From a virus: a stretch of DNA of 64,000 bases. This document shows positions 56,577 through 64,000 of the stretch, piece by piece. Each line of letters begins with the position of its first letter. The stretch's first letter is position 1. The notes beneath the pieces are model-generated. The model worked only from the letters and a program-made list of their open reading frames with translations, ran no database searches and was not told the DNA's origin. The translations under genes were made by a program, and so were the position numbers. Location of the stretch: positions 1 through 64,000 of the IMG/VR virus record IMGVR_UViG_3300025305_003938, one strand, 5' to 3'.

Positions 56577-57250
56577 TAACAGACAAGAAAATTTTAGCAG
56601 TCACTCTCGCCCGCGGCGGCTCAAAGAAGATTCCGAGAAAAAACATAATCGACATCAATGGTAAGCCGCTGCTAGCCTACACAACAGAGATCGTCAAGGA
56701 GAGTCAGTATGTGGATAAACATATTGTATCGACGGATGATTTGGAAATTGCAATGATCGTAGAAGAATGTGGAGCCGAGTTGCATATGAGGCCCCCCCTT
56801 TTGGCACAAGATGATACTACCTCTGCAGCTGCGTTGATGGATGTTGTGCAAAGCAACCCCAACTATGACTATGTGGTGGAAGTCATGGCCACAAATCCAT
56901 TAAAAACGACAGAAGACCTTGACAAAGCACTAGAGAAGCTTTATGATACTGGAGCTGACTCTGTTGTATCGGTAGTGAGAATATGGGATCACCACCCCTC
57001 TAGAGTCAAATATATCAAAGAAGACAAGTTAATGGATTTTTACCCAGAGATACCCGAATCCCGCCGGCAAGATTTAACACCGGCAGCATATGTCAGAAAC
57101 GGAAGTATATATGCAACGACTGTGGAGTCTTTCCTAGAACATGAGGTTCGCCTAGGCCCAGATACAAGGCCCTATATTATGTCAGAAGAGAACACGATTA
57201 ATATCGATGAACCTAGAGATTTAGAGTTAGCAAGAATAATACTTAAATGA
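56573..57250 (+). CDS. neuA: CMP-N-acylneuraminate cytidylyltransferase (NeuA-like)
   Basis: This 225-residue, full-length member has ILAVTLARGGSKKIPRKNI (CTP site), HIVSTDDLEIAMI, EVMATNPLKTTEDL and AAYVRNGSIYATTVE. It activates a nonulosonic acid to its CMP form. It is placed between the GT29-like gene and a dehydrogenase gene, with overlaps on both sides. Confidence 0.92.
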   Translation: MITDKKILAVTLARGGSKKIPRKNIIDINGKPLLAYTTEIVKESQYVDKHIVSTDDLEIAMIVEECGAELHMRPPLLAQDDTTSAAALMDVVQSNPNYDYVVEVMATNPLKTTEDLDKALEKLYDTGADSVVSVVRIWDHHPSRVKYIKEDKLMDFYPEIPESRRQDLTPAAYVRNGSIYATTVESFLEHEVRLGPDTRPYIMSEENTINIDEPRDLELARIILK

Positions 57251-58179
57251 AAATTATATGTATAACACCAGTGACTGATACCATGATGCAGAACCTTGAG
57301 ACGAAAGGTGATGTCACATACTGTCCAAATATTAACAAAAATCAGCTGTCAGAGGCTCTTAAGGAAGACTACGACGTTATATTCACCAACCCTAACAAAC
57401 AGGGTTTCGTGCTTGATAAGGGCCTCCTGGGGCCCTCTAGCGTGTCTGTAATCTGTACAGCCTCGACGGGTACTAACCATATTGACAAAAAATACTGCCA
57501 AGACAACAATATTACTATATTTTCTATAACGACGGATTATCCACTTTTGAGGAAAATCACATCAACAGCAGAGCACTCTTTTGCTCTAATGATGGCCTTG
57601 TTGAGAAATCTACCTAATTCACAGAATTCTGTTATTGCCGGGGCATGGAACTGGGAACCGTTTTTAGGTCGCCAAATCAACTGTTTGAAAATTGGTATTG
57701 TTGGCTATGGCCGCCTAGGCGAGATGATGGCGCGCTATTGTGCCGCTTTCGGAGCAGAGGTTTATATCTGTGATCCATATAAAAGTACAGACATGAAATA
57801 CCCCCAGGTTGATTCTTTAGAGCGACTGTTCGAAATTTGCGATGTGGTTTCTCTCCATGTGCATGTCACAGATGAAACAAAATATTTTATTAATAAAAAA
57901 TTGCTTGCAAAAGTAACCAAATCAGTGTATCTTATCAATACGTCTCGTGGTGAGGTTGTTGATGAGAAGGACATCATTTCCATGTTAGAATCAGGTAAGT
58001 TAGCTGGATATGCGACAGATGTCGTTGAGGATGAATTTGGAGACGTATCGAACAGTCCAATAATCCAACACTTAGAAGATTTAAATATTATTGTTACTCC
58101 TCACATTGGGGGTATGACAAGTGATGCTAGGGAACTAGCTTATAATGGAGCAATTAACAAATTGGAGAATACAAAATGA
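57247..58179 (+). CDS. D-2-hydroxyacid dehydrogenase family
   Basis: This 310-residue protein has the NAD site IGIVGYGRLGEMMARYC, VYLINTSRGEVVDEKDI and a C-terminal HIGGMT with the active-site His. These residues mark the D-isomer 2-hydroxyacid dehydrogenases. In glycan clusters such enzymes may handle 2-keto acids. The substrate is unknown. It overlaps the NeuB-like gene. Confidence 0.9.
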   Translation: MKIICITPVTDTMMQNLETKGDVTYCPNINKNQLSEALKEDYDVIFTNPNKQGFVLDKGLLGPSSVSVICTASTGTNHIDKKYCQDNNITIFSITTDYPLLRKITSTAEHSFALMMALLRNLPNSQNSVIAGAWNWEPFLGRQINCLKIGIVGYGRLGEMMARYCAAFGAEVYICDPYKSTDMKYPQVDSLERLFEICDVVSLHVHVTDETKYFINKKLLAKVTKSVYLINTSRGEVVDEKDIISMLESGKLAGYATDVVEDEFGDVSNSPIIQHLEDLNIIVTPHIGGMTSDARELAYNGAINKLENTK

Positions 58180-58979
58180 CAGAAATTATTGCTGAAATCG
58201 GTTGGAATCATATGGGAGACATCGAGTTGGCTGATCGTATGATCGGTGCTGCAGCCCGAAGTGGCGCCACTTATGCTAAATTTCAAACTTGGTCTGTTTC
58301 TAGGTTGAAAGACGGAGAGTGGGACAGGGACGGCCGCCGCCAAATCTACGAAAATGCAGAATTAACCGCAGCTGATCATATAGACTTGATGAACCTGTGT
58401 GACAAGCATAGCATTAAATTTCTATCATCAGTGTTTAGTGTTCCAGATGCTCAACTGCTAGCAGACTTGGGCCAGTCATCGGTTGTTAAGATTCCGAGTT
58501 TTGAATGCAGAAATGTAGAATTAATTGATTTCTGTAATGAGCACTTTAAGAAGGTTTATATGTCAACAGGCACATCCAAGTGGTCAGAATTACAGGAAAT
58601 CGTACCAAGGTTCGATAAAGCTGAACTCACCCTTCTTCACTGTGTCTCTTCTTATCCATGCTTGCCAACCATGGCAAACATTTCAAAGCTAGCTGACTTA
58701 AAAACTCTTTGCCCTCGTATCGGCTATAGCGACCATATCATGGGAGTGGAGTCCGCGAAAGTGGCGTTAGCCTATGGTCTAGACGTTGTTGAGAAGCATT
58801 TTACGGTAGACCATGACCTTCCGGGCCGCGACAACAAGTTTGCAGTACTACCAGAGGAACTTAAGAGCCTATCGGAATTTATCACACTTGTCAAAGAGAT
58901 GCATCAGTTTCACGGGCTAGACTATCAGGCCGCAGAGGAAGGTGCCCGCAATGAATACGCGGGAAGATTTAATGGCTGA
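58176..58979 (+). CDS. neuB: Nonulosonic acid synthase (NeuB-like), catalytic domain only
   Basis: This 267-residue TIM-barrel has IIAEIGWNHMGDIELADRMI, AKFQTWSVSRLKDGEW, LLHCVSSYPCL and VEKHFTVDHDLPGRDNKFAV, all NeuB marks. Typical NeuB proteins have about 345 residues with a C-terminal antifreeze (SAF) domain, which is missing here. It would condense PEP with an amino sugar to form a sialic-type acid. Confidence 0.9.
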   Translation: MTEIIAEIGWNHMGDIELADRMIGAAARSGATYAKFQTWSVSRLKDGEWDRDGRRQIYENAELTAADHIDLMNLCDKHSIKFLSSVFSVPDAQLLADLGQSSVVKIPSFECRNVELIDFCNEHFKKVYMSTGTSKWSELQEIVPRFDKAELTLLHCVSSYPCLPTMANISKLADLKTLCPRIGYSDHIMGVESAKVALAYGLDVVEKHFTVDHDLPGRDNKFAVLPEELKSLSEFITLVKEMHQFHGLDYQAAEEGARNEYAGRFNG

Positions 58980-59616
58980 TAATATCTCTATTATTATTCG
59001 AAACAGGAACGAGGAGAGGTGGATAGGTTATGCTATTCAGTCTTCTCTAGACACATTTGAAAATCCGGAGATTATTGTCATTAATAACAATTCAGTGGAT
59101 CAGTCAATGGAGATCGTGAACGAGTTCTGTTTTTCTAATATTAAGATTTCAAACATTGACAATTATACCCCTGGTCGCGCCTTGAACACTGCAGTGAGGG
59201 AGGCATCAAACGAAACAATTTTGATCCTATCAGCTCACAGTGTTATAACGAAGCCAGTCGATTTGGAAAAAGTCCAAAGACAGCTTCAGGAACATGTTGC
59301 TGTATTCGGAAAACAAACACCAGTATATCGCGGCCGCAAGATCACAAAGCGTTACGTTTGGTCACACTTTACAGACGAATCTGTGGTTAATATGTGGTCT
59401 GAGCCCGAGAGCAGACACTTCCTTCACAATGCTTTCTGCTTTTATAACAAAGGGGCATTGCTGGAAAATAAATTCGATGAACGGCTTTCTGGTAAAGAGG
59501 ATCGTTACTGGGCTAATAAGGTTGTATCACGCGGCCTGACGTACCTATATGATGTAGAGTTACAATGTGACCACCATTGGACCCCAGCCGGCAACACTTG
59601 GAAAGGTTTGGGCTAA
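58972..59616 (+). CDS. GT2-family glycosyltransferase
   Basis: In this 214-residue protein the start ATG 58972 (overlapping the NeuB stop by 8 bases) is chosen because GGGAAGA precedes it; GTG 58942 is possible. It has ISIIIRNRNEERWIGYAI, IIVINNNSVDQSMEIV and RLSGKEDRYWANKVV, a GT-A pattern with an ED in place of the last acid pair. Confidence 0.85.
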   Translation: MADNISIIIRNRNEERWIGYAIQSSLDTFENPEIIVINNNSVDQSMEIVNEFCFSNIKISNIDNYTPGRALNTAVREASNETILILSAHSVITKPVDLEKVQRQLQEHVAVFGKQTPVYRGRKITKRYVWSHFTDESVVNMWSEPESRHFLHNAFCFYNKGALLENKFDERLSGKEDRYWANKVVSRGLTYLYDVELQCDHHWTPAGNTWKGLG

Positions 59617-60179
59617 TGAGAATTGTTGCGTTTATACCAGCCAAGGGGAATTCGAACAGACTTAAGGGGAAAAACATGTTTCCTCTGAAAGATAAACCTC
59701 TAATTTGTTGGACTTTCGACGCGATCAAAGAATCAAAATACTTAGATGAGGTATATATTTCGACAGATAGTGAAGAAATCTCTAACATTTCCTTACTTTA
59801 CGGCTTTAACGTCATAGAAAGGCCTCCGGAGCTTACGCTACGACATGTTGGAAAACAAGAGGTTTTAGAACATGCGATTGTTGAAATAGAAGATGTGGAA
59901 AAAGTAGATTATATTTGTATGCTACAGGCAAATTCCCCTCAGATTGAGGCTTCTAAGATAGACGAAGCTGTCGAGAAAGTTGTAAATTCGGCCGGCGAGG
60001 TGTGGGAGTGCTTATCGATAAACAAAGAAACCTTGTTTACTGATGGTGCTATAAGGGTTTTTCACCGAGATTGCTTAACTCGCAAAGGCCTAGGCATGTA
60101 TATAAGTACTGTTTTGACCGATTACGTTGACGTACATACGATTGAAGATATAAGAAATATAGAGGCTACAGGCGCTTAG
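59616..60179 (+). CDS. Second NeuA-like cytidylyltransferase
   Basis: This 187-residue protein starts at ATG 59616 (TAATG). It has IVAFIPAKGNSNRLKGKNM, VYISTDSEEISNI and YICMLQANSPQIEASKID. It is shorter than the NeuA at 56573 and has lost parts of the C-terminal dimer region. It may activate a different nonulosonic acid or a KDO-like sugar. Confidence 0.85.
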   Translation: MRIVAFIPAKGNSNRLKGKNMFPLKDKPLICWTFDAIKESKYLDEVYISTDSEEISNISLLYGFNVIERPPELTLRHVGKQEVLEHAIVEIEDVEKVDYICMLQANSPQIEASKIDEAVEKVVNSAGEVWECLSINKETLFTDGAIRVFHRDCLTRKGLGMYISTVLTDYVDVHTIEDIRNIEATGA

Positions 60180-60839
60180 ATGTATAAAGTTACTGTTGGT
60201 ATATGCTGTTTTAATCAAGACGATTGGGTGTATCGTTGTTTGAGGAGTCTATCATCTCAAAGTATGCACAAAGACGATTTTGAAGTTGTTATTGTAGACG
60301 ATAACCACAAACCCAGCCAAACGCTAGAGGATGTATGCGCCGCAATGTCTAACGTATTGAACATACGACTGGTAAGGAACGAAACGAACATTGGCCTGCC
60401 CGCCTCATTGAATAGGATTCTAAAAACGGCCCGCGGCAAATACTTTGTTAGAGTAGACTCTGATGATTATGTGTCCAGGCATTTCCTCTATATGTTATCG
60501 ACGTTTTTAGAGATGAATGAGAACTATCAAGCCGTTTATTGCGATTATATGAAAGTCAACCATGTTGGCCAGAAGTTGGGGTATTATGATGCACATACTG
60601 CCCCTATAGCGTGCGGTGTCATGTTTACATATGAATCACTTTGTTCATTAAATTTTTATAACGAAGAGTATAAAATGAGAGAAGGGCATGAATTGTTGGA
60701 GAGATTCCAGCAGAATTATTCAATGTACCACCTAGAAGCACCACTGTATCGGTACAGGATACATGAAGAGAATAGAACAAACAACAAAAAGCAAGTAGAA
60801 TACTACGATTTAAAGCTTAAAGGAGAAGAAAATGGCTAG
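60180..60839 (+). CDS. GT2-family glycosyltransferase
   Basis: This 219-residue protein starts right after the previous stop. It has VTVGICCFNQDDWVYRCLRS, VVIVDDNHKPSQTLE and YFVRVDSDDYVSRHFLYML (DxD metal site). It is a small GT-A enzyme. It overlaps the epimerase gene by 8 bases. Confidence 0.88.
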   Translation: MYKVTVGICCFNQDDWVYRCLRSLSSQSMHKDDFEVVIVDDNHKPSQTLEDVCAAMSNVLNIRLVRNETNIGLPASLNRILKTARGKYFVRVDSDDYVSRHFLYMLSTFLEMNENYQAVYCDYMKVNHVGQKLGYYDAHTAPIACGVMFTYESLCSLNFYNEEYKMREGHELLERFQQNYSMYHLEAPLYRYRIHEENRTNNKKQVEYYDLKLKGEENG

Positions 60840-61707
60840 ATGTTTAGTAACAGGGCATAAAGGGTATATTGGTACCAAGCTCGTTGAGGAATTAGAACGA
60901 CAGGGGCATGAGGTCGTAGGGATCGATCTGCAAGATGGAAAAGATGTAATATTAGAATTGCAAGAACATACAGATGGAGGGTTTCACCCCCACTACGTAA
61001 ATTTTAAACCAGAATATCTGTTCCACTTAGCTTGTATCCCTCGCGTCGCCTACAGTGTAGAGCAACCTGTTGAAACAATGCAGAACAACGTTCTAGCCAC
61101 TAGCGTTGCCCTTAATTTTGCGCGCAAGAACGGGGTAAAGCGGTTTGTATATTCAAGCTCCTCTTCGGTACGTGGCAATGGGAATGGTCCTGTTAGTCCA
61201 TATGCTCTTCAGAAGTACACATCTGAGTTAGAAGTGGGAATGTACAGCGCCCTTTATGGCACGATGGACACTGTGTCTCTTCGTTACTTCAATGTTTATT
61301 CACACGATCAACAGGCCTCTGGCCCATACGCTACTGCCGTCGCAGCATATATGAGAGCCGTGAGAGAGGGTACCACCCCTCACATCACTGGAGATGGAGA
61401 GCAGCGCCGCGATATGTCTCACGTACTGGATATTGTTTCTGCAAACATATTCGCCATGGAACACACTAAGGATTTTTCTGGCCAACACTTTGACGTTGGA
61501 ACTGGAAGTAATATATCTCTTAACCAGATAAAAAATATTGTACAAAAACACCACCCTAGTGTAGAATTTGAATATGTTGAAGACCGCGCCGGCGATGTAC
61601 GCAATACAAAAGCAAATATGGTGCCACTAATGGAATTGGGATGGACGCCTAGCTGGAATATTAACGATGGCATTGAGGACTGTTTTGAGCGAACGAGAGT
61701 AGGGTAG
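60832..61707 (+). CDS. NAD-dependent sugar-nucleotide epimerase/dehydratase (SDR)
   Basis: This 291-residue protein has LVTGHKGYIGTKLVEELE (GxxGxxG), FVYSSSSSVRG and SPYALQKYTSELE with the catalytic Tyr-x-x-x-Lys. The class includes UDP-glucose 4-epimerase and relatives. It supplies a sugar nucleotide for the operon. Confidence 0.9.
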   Translation: MARCLVTGHKGYIGTKLVEELERQGHEVVGIDLQDGKDVILELQEHTDGGFHPHYVNFKPEYLFHLACIPRVAYSVEQPVETMQNNVLATSVALNFARKNGVKRFVYSSSSSVRGNGNGPVSPYALQKYTSELEVGMYSALYGTMDTVSLRYFNVYSHDQQASGPYATAVAAYMRAVREGTTPHITGDGEQRRDMSHVLDIVSANIFAMEHTKDFSGQHFDVGTGSNISLNQIKNIVQKHHPSVEFEYVEDRAGDVRNTKANMVPLMELGWTPSWNINDGIEDCFERTRVG

Positions 61708-61708
61708 T

Positions 61709-62557
61709 ATGAAAGAGAAGATCGGTATTATAGGAAATGGATTTGTAGGCTCTGCAATTGCGTCCGGCTTCGCGCTGCATGCAGATGTGAAGGTCTATGA
61801 TGTAGATACAACTAGGTCGACCCACAGCATGGGGCATGTCATAAATGAATCTAATGTTATTTTTGTTTCGGTACCGACTCCAATGCTTCACACCCTAGGC
61901 GGAAAGATTGATACAACAATCATGGATGGGGTTTTCGAACAAATTTCCATGTTGAATAATCGAAAAGACAATATCTTTGTGGTGAAATCTACAATTGTAC
62001 CCGGAACAATCGAGAGGTACATAGAAAGATATCCCAAGCTCAACATCGTGTTTAGTCCCGAGTTCTTAACCGAACGTGCTGCGCGCTTTGATTTTATTAA
62101 TGCATCTAGGATTATTTTAGGTGGAGAATCCAAGCTAACTGAGCAAGTGGAAAACACTCTAAGAGTAAGGTTCCCCCATGTTAGAATCATCCACACAGAT
62201 GTAGCTACGGCTCAATTTATCAAGTATATGGCAAATTGCTTTTTCGCAACAAAAGTTTCATTCATGAATGAGATGAAACAAGGAGCAGACAAATTGGGCG
62301 TTAATTGGGATGATGCCATATTAGGCTTCATCACAGACGGCCGTATCGGGAATTCGCATATCGATGTCCCAGGTCACGATGGTAGCCTAGGTTTTGGAGG
62401 CAAATGCTTTCCAAAAGACTTGAATGCATTTATTGAACTGTTCCACGAGAATGGTATTGATCCGGCAGTTATGGAATCAGTTTGGAAGAAGAATTTAGAA
62501 GTAAGAAAAAACTTAGATTGGGCCGAGATTGTCGGCGCAGTAACTAACAAAAACTAA
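61709..62557 (+). CDS. UDP-sugar 6-dehydrogenase, truncated form
   Basis: This 282-residue protein has IGIIGNGFVGSAIASGF (NAD site), VPTPMLHTLGG, VKSTIVPGTIE, VFSPEFLTERAARFDF and GFGGKCFPKDLNAFI with the catalytic Cys. Typical members have 390-440 residues; the C-terminal UDP-binding domain is missing, so donor binding may differ or need a partner. It ends the glycan operon. Confidence 0.88.
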   Translation: MKEKIGIIGNGFVGSAIASGFALHADVKVYDVDTTRSTHSMGHVINESNVIFVSVPTPMLHTLGGKIDTTIMDGVFEQISMLNNRKDNIFVVKSTIVPGTIERYIERYPKLNIVFSPEFLTERAARFDFINASRIILGGESKLTEQVENTLRVRFPHVRIIHTDVATAQFIKYMANCFFATKVSFMNEMKQGADKLGVNWDDAILGFITDGRIGNSHIDVPGHDGSLGFGGKCFPKDLNAFIELFHENGIDPAVMESVWKKNLEVRKNLDWAEIVGAVTNKN

Positions 62558-62570
62558 GAGGAGTTTTAAG

Positions 62571-62801
62571 ATGAAGTTAAGTAAGCAAGCACTTGGGGCA
62601 ATCATGATGACCCTACAGAAATCATTAATGGAACAAAGCGATATCGTTCCAGTTTTAGAGGGGTTTAATTTGACTCCAGATGAGGACGATGGAAACGTAT
62701 TGCACGTTGCAAACCCCCCTGTCGTCAGTTTCGAAAACGTTAACCCTGAGGTCGCAACCGCAGAAACCACCGAGACTGATACTACAGATACAGAAGCATA
62801 A
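62571..62801 (+). CDS. Small conserved phage protein, unknown
   Basis: This 76-residue protein has AGGAG upstream. MKLSKQALGAIMMTLQKSLM and IVPVLEGFNLTPDEDD resemble a short protein often seen beside the late sigma gene in T4-like marine phages. The tail is Glu/Thr/Ala-rich. The N-terminus is also leader-B-like. Confidence 0.7.
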   Translation: MKLSKQALGAIMMTLQKSLMEQSDIVPVLEGFNLTPDEDDGNVLHVANPPVVSFENVNPEVATAETTETDTTDTEA

Positions 62802-62804
62802 AAC

Positions 62805-63053
62805 ATGCCGAGATACACATATCAATGTAGTTCCTGTAATGACATGTTGAATGTGTATCACTCCATTAAGGACGTTTTGGAAGATTGTACCTTATGCGAG
62901 ACTACGGGTTCTTTGGGCCGGCTATTGAGTCGACCTTTATACACTACGAAAGTTGCAACAAAAGCAAAAATCGGAGAAGTCACAGAAAACTTTATCGAGG
63001 ATGCTAAGAAAGAACTAGCCCAGCAAAAGAAAGGGCTAAAGAAAAAAAGATGA
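62805..63053 (+). CDS. FmdB-type zinc-ribbon protein
   Basis: This 82-residue protein has YTYQCSSCNDMLNVYHSI with the first CxxC and DCTLCETTGSLGRLLSRP with the second. The size and order match FmdB zinc ribbons. The tail is basic. Its position next to the sigma gene suggests a transcription partner. Confidence 0.8.
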   Translation: MPRYTYQCSSCNDMLNVYHSIKDVLEDCTLCETTGSLGRLLSRPLYTTKVATKAKIGEVTENFIEDAKKELAQQKKGLKKKR

Positions 63054-63367
63054 TAATAGTTGTTATACTATCTGTATTATTGAATATTCTTTTAGTCTGG
63101 TATCTGTATAAGGTGCTGGCCAAATTATTGTATACTTCCGACAACTTGGGCGACTTATATCTCATCACTAGAACATACAAAGAAATGGTTAGCTCCATGT
63201 ATGGTATGGATATGTTTTATGGAGAGCCTGTGATACAAGAACTACTCGCGCGATCCAAAGAATTGGTTGAAGAGATTGAGAAGTTTGAGGAAATATACGA
63301 AATTACAACGAATATTGAATTTGAGGATGAACTAGATGCCGCCGAAGAAGAGAAAAAAGAGAACTAA
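63050..63367 (+). CDS. Small membrane protein with acidic tail
   Basis: In this 105-residue protein one N-terminal transmembrane helix (about 2-22) is followed by a helical, strongly acidic tail (ending DAAEEEKKEN). A similar small gene often stands before gp55 in T4-like phages. It overlaps the sigma gene by 32 bases. Confidence 0.7.
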   Translation: MIIVVILSVLLNILLVWYLYKVLAKLLYTSDNLGDLYLITRTYKEMVSSMYGMDMFYGEPVIQELLARSKELVEEIEKFEEIYEITTNIEFEDELDAAEEEKKEN

Positions 63368-64000
63368 AAATTTATATTTTACCAAAGATCACGAACTAGC
63401 GATCATTGAATATACAAAAACTCCGTCAAGAGCTAAGAGATCAGAGTTGTATATCGAGTGGATTCAGCCGGCCTTTGATCAAATGGTAGACAAAATTATT
63501 TATACTTACCGGTTTGGTAATCTGCCAAACATTGAGTACCTTAAGCAAGATTGCAAGATCTGGTTAACCACCATTTTAGATAAATATGATCCAAGCAAAG
63601 GATCGAAGGCGTTCTCATACTTTTCAGTTGTTACAAAAAACTGGTTTATTCATAAAGTAAAAAAGAACAACACTCGGGCCCGTAGAGAAGTCTTTCTAGA
63701 AGATATAACTAGCGAAAGAGACGTTGAGAAGATCAGCGAAGAGTTGAGTTATATTAGAGAAAGGCAAATGAAAGAGTTCTGGTTGCACTTTTACCATGAA
63801 ATGAACACGTGGCACAGCGCAAACCTCAAGCCGAATGAACGAAAAGTTTTAGAAGCTATCCGAATTTTGTTTGAAAGTTCGGAAGATATTGAAATTTTCA
63901 ATAAAAAGGCTATTTACTTATACTTACGAGAGCTTACAGGTCTTAACACCAAGCAGGTTGTTAACATACTTAACAAGTTACGAGCGAAATACAGGAATTT
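63336..64000 (+). CDS. gp55: gp55-like RNA polymerase sigma factor for late transcription (5' part)
   Basis: The frame starts at ATG 63336 (MPPKKRKKRTKNLYFTK) and is open to the window end, at least 221 codons. It has LTTILDKYDPSKGSKAFSYF followed by SVVTKNWFIHKVKKN, the gp55/sigma-2-like signature of T4-type late sigma factors. It would direct host RNA polymerase to late promoters with the sliding clamp. It supports placing this phage in the T4 superfamily. Confidence 0.85.
   Translation, partial: MPPKKRKKRTKNLYFTKDHELAIIEYTKTPSRAKRSELYIEWIQPAFDQMVDKIIYTYRFGNLPNIEYLKQDCKIWLTTILDKYDPSKGSKAFSYFSVVTKNWFIHKVKKNNTRARREVFLEDITSERDVEKISEELSYIRERQMKEFWLHFYHEMNTWHSANLKPNERKVLEAIRILFESSEDIEIFNKKAIYLYLRELTGLNTKQVVNILNKLRAKYRN

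Noticed and set aside
1-64000. The idea that the window is a bacterial chromosome with a prophage
   Set aside because: No integrase, att repeats, ribosomal or core housekeeping genes are seen. Gp55, dense overlapping genes and a tRNA cluster fit a lytic-type large phage better.

Overview
The window reads as part of the genome of a large T4-superfamily tailed phage (myovirus-like), probably marine, infecting a Gram-negative host. The main evidence is a gp55-like late sigma factor at the right edge preceded by its usual small neighbours (an FmdB-type zinc ribbon and a short membrane protein), a PhoH, several phage-type metallopeptidases, long repetitive fibre-like proteins, a cluster of tRNAs with encoded CCA, and tightly packed, overlapping genes almost all on the + strand (only two on the - strand). 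The host is not identifiable with certainty. Several acquired lipoproteins with Asp/Glu/Pro/Thr-rich linkers, a c-type cytochrome and a PrkA/YeaH/SpoVR set suggest a respiring Gram-negative bacterium, possibly deltaproteobacterial (inference).

Layout. 1-6.7 kb: a GC-richer early-type block driven by five near-identical sigma70-like promoters. Four of these are followed by the same 5'-terminal mRNA hairpin (GGGC, 6 nt, GCCC). The block carries a zinc-knuckle protein, a MoxR-like AAA+ ATPase, its VWA/metallopeptidase partner and a series of small SH3/KOW-like proteins. 6.2-8 kb: mostly non-coding, with GTGAG repeats and a C-rich tract. 8.3-11.8 kb: a peptidoglycan amidase, an HNH nuclease and an A-type Fe-S carrier. 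11.8-13.7 kb: three lipoproteins (thioredoxin-like, propeller-like, cytochrome c). 13.7-19.1 kb: a set of otherwise unrelated proteins that share one of two short N-terminal leaders, resembling T4 capsid-targeting sequences. Among the cargoes are an ADP-ribosyltransferase-like protein, a HAD phosphatase and a ParB-like protein. 19-25 kb: membrane proteins, a zinc peptidase, a KxDG/HxGH nucleotidyltransferase fusion and an HTH protein.

25.2-25.5 kb is a complete tmRNA gene with a perfectly spaced promoter and an unusual tag ending in LTA. It is followed by an AT-rich insert (HNH nuclease and secreted metzincin). 26.7-32.4 kb holds a DUF2827-type glycosyltransferase, an aminotransferase, a SpoU methyltransferase with an apparently leaderless transcript, small membrane proteins and lipoproteins, a nucleotidyltransferase and tRNA-Arg and tRNA-Val. 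33-37.5 kb holds structural-type genes: an alanine-rich repeat protein in its own transcription unit, a J-domain protein and a protein with 46-residue tandem repeats. 38-40.5 kb is a tRNA cluster (Glu, Gln, Thr, Ala, a decayed Gly, Ser, and an Asn tRNA with a long variable arm) containing a DDAH/amidinotransferase and another HNH gene.

40.5-46.4 kb encodes a complete YeaH-SpoVR-PrkA stress set followed by PhoH. 46.4-48.6 kb has a metallopeptidase and a Cas4/RecB-like nuclease. 48.6-62.6 kb is a 14-kb, translationally coupled glycan operon with NeuB- and NeuA-like enzymes, two sialyltransferase-like proteins, other glycosyltransferases, two methyltransferases and sugar-nucleotide dehydrogenase/epimerase genes. 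It could build a nonulosonic (sialic) acid-containing glycan for the virion or the infected cell.

The strongest candidates for undescribed biology are (i) the leader-tagged proteins as possible capsid-packaged effectors, (ii) a phage-borne PrkA/YeaH/SpoVR kinase system together with a MoxR/VWA pair, (iii) the phage tmRNA with a non-LAA tag, (iv) the redox lipoprotein cassette with a ribosome-binding-site-masking hairpin, and (v) the sialic-acid pathway. All calls come from reading the sequence; no database search was run.
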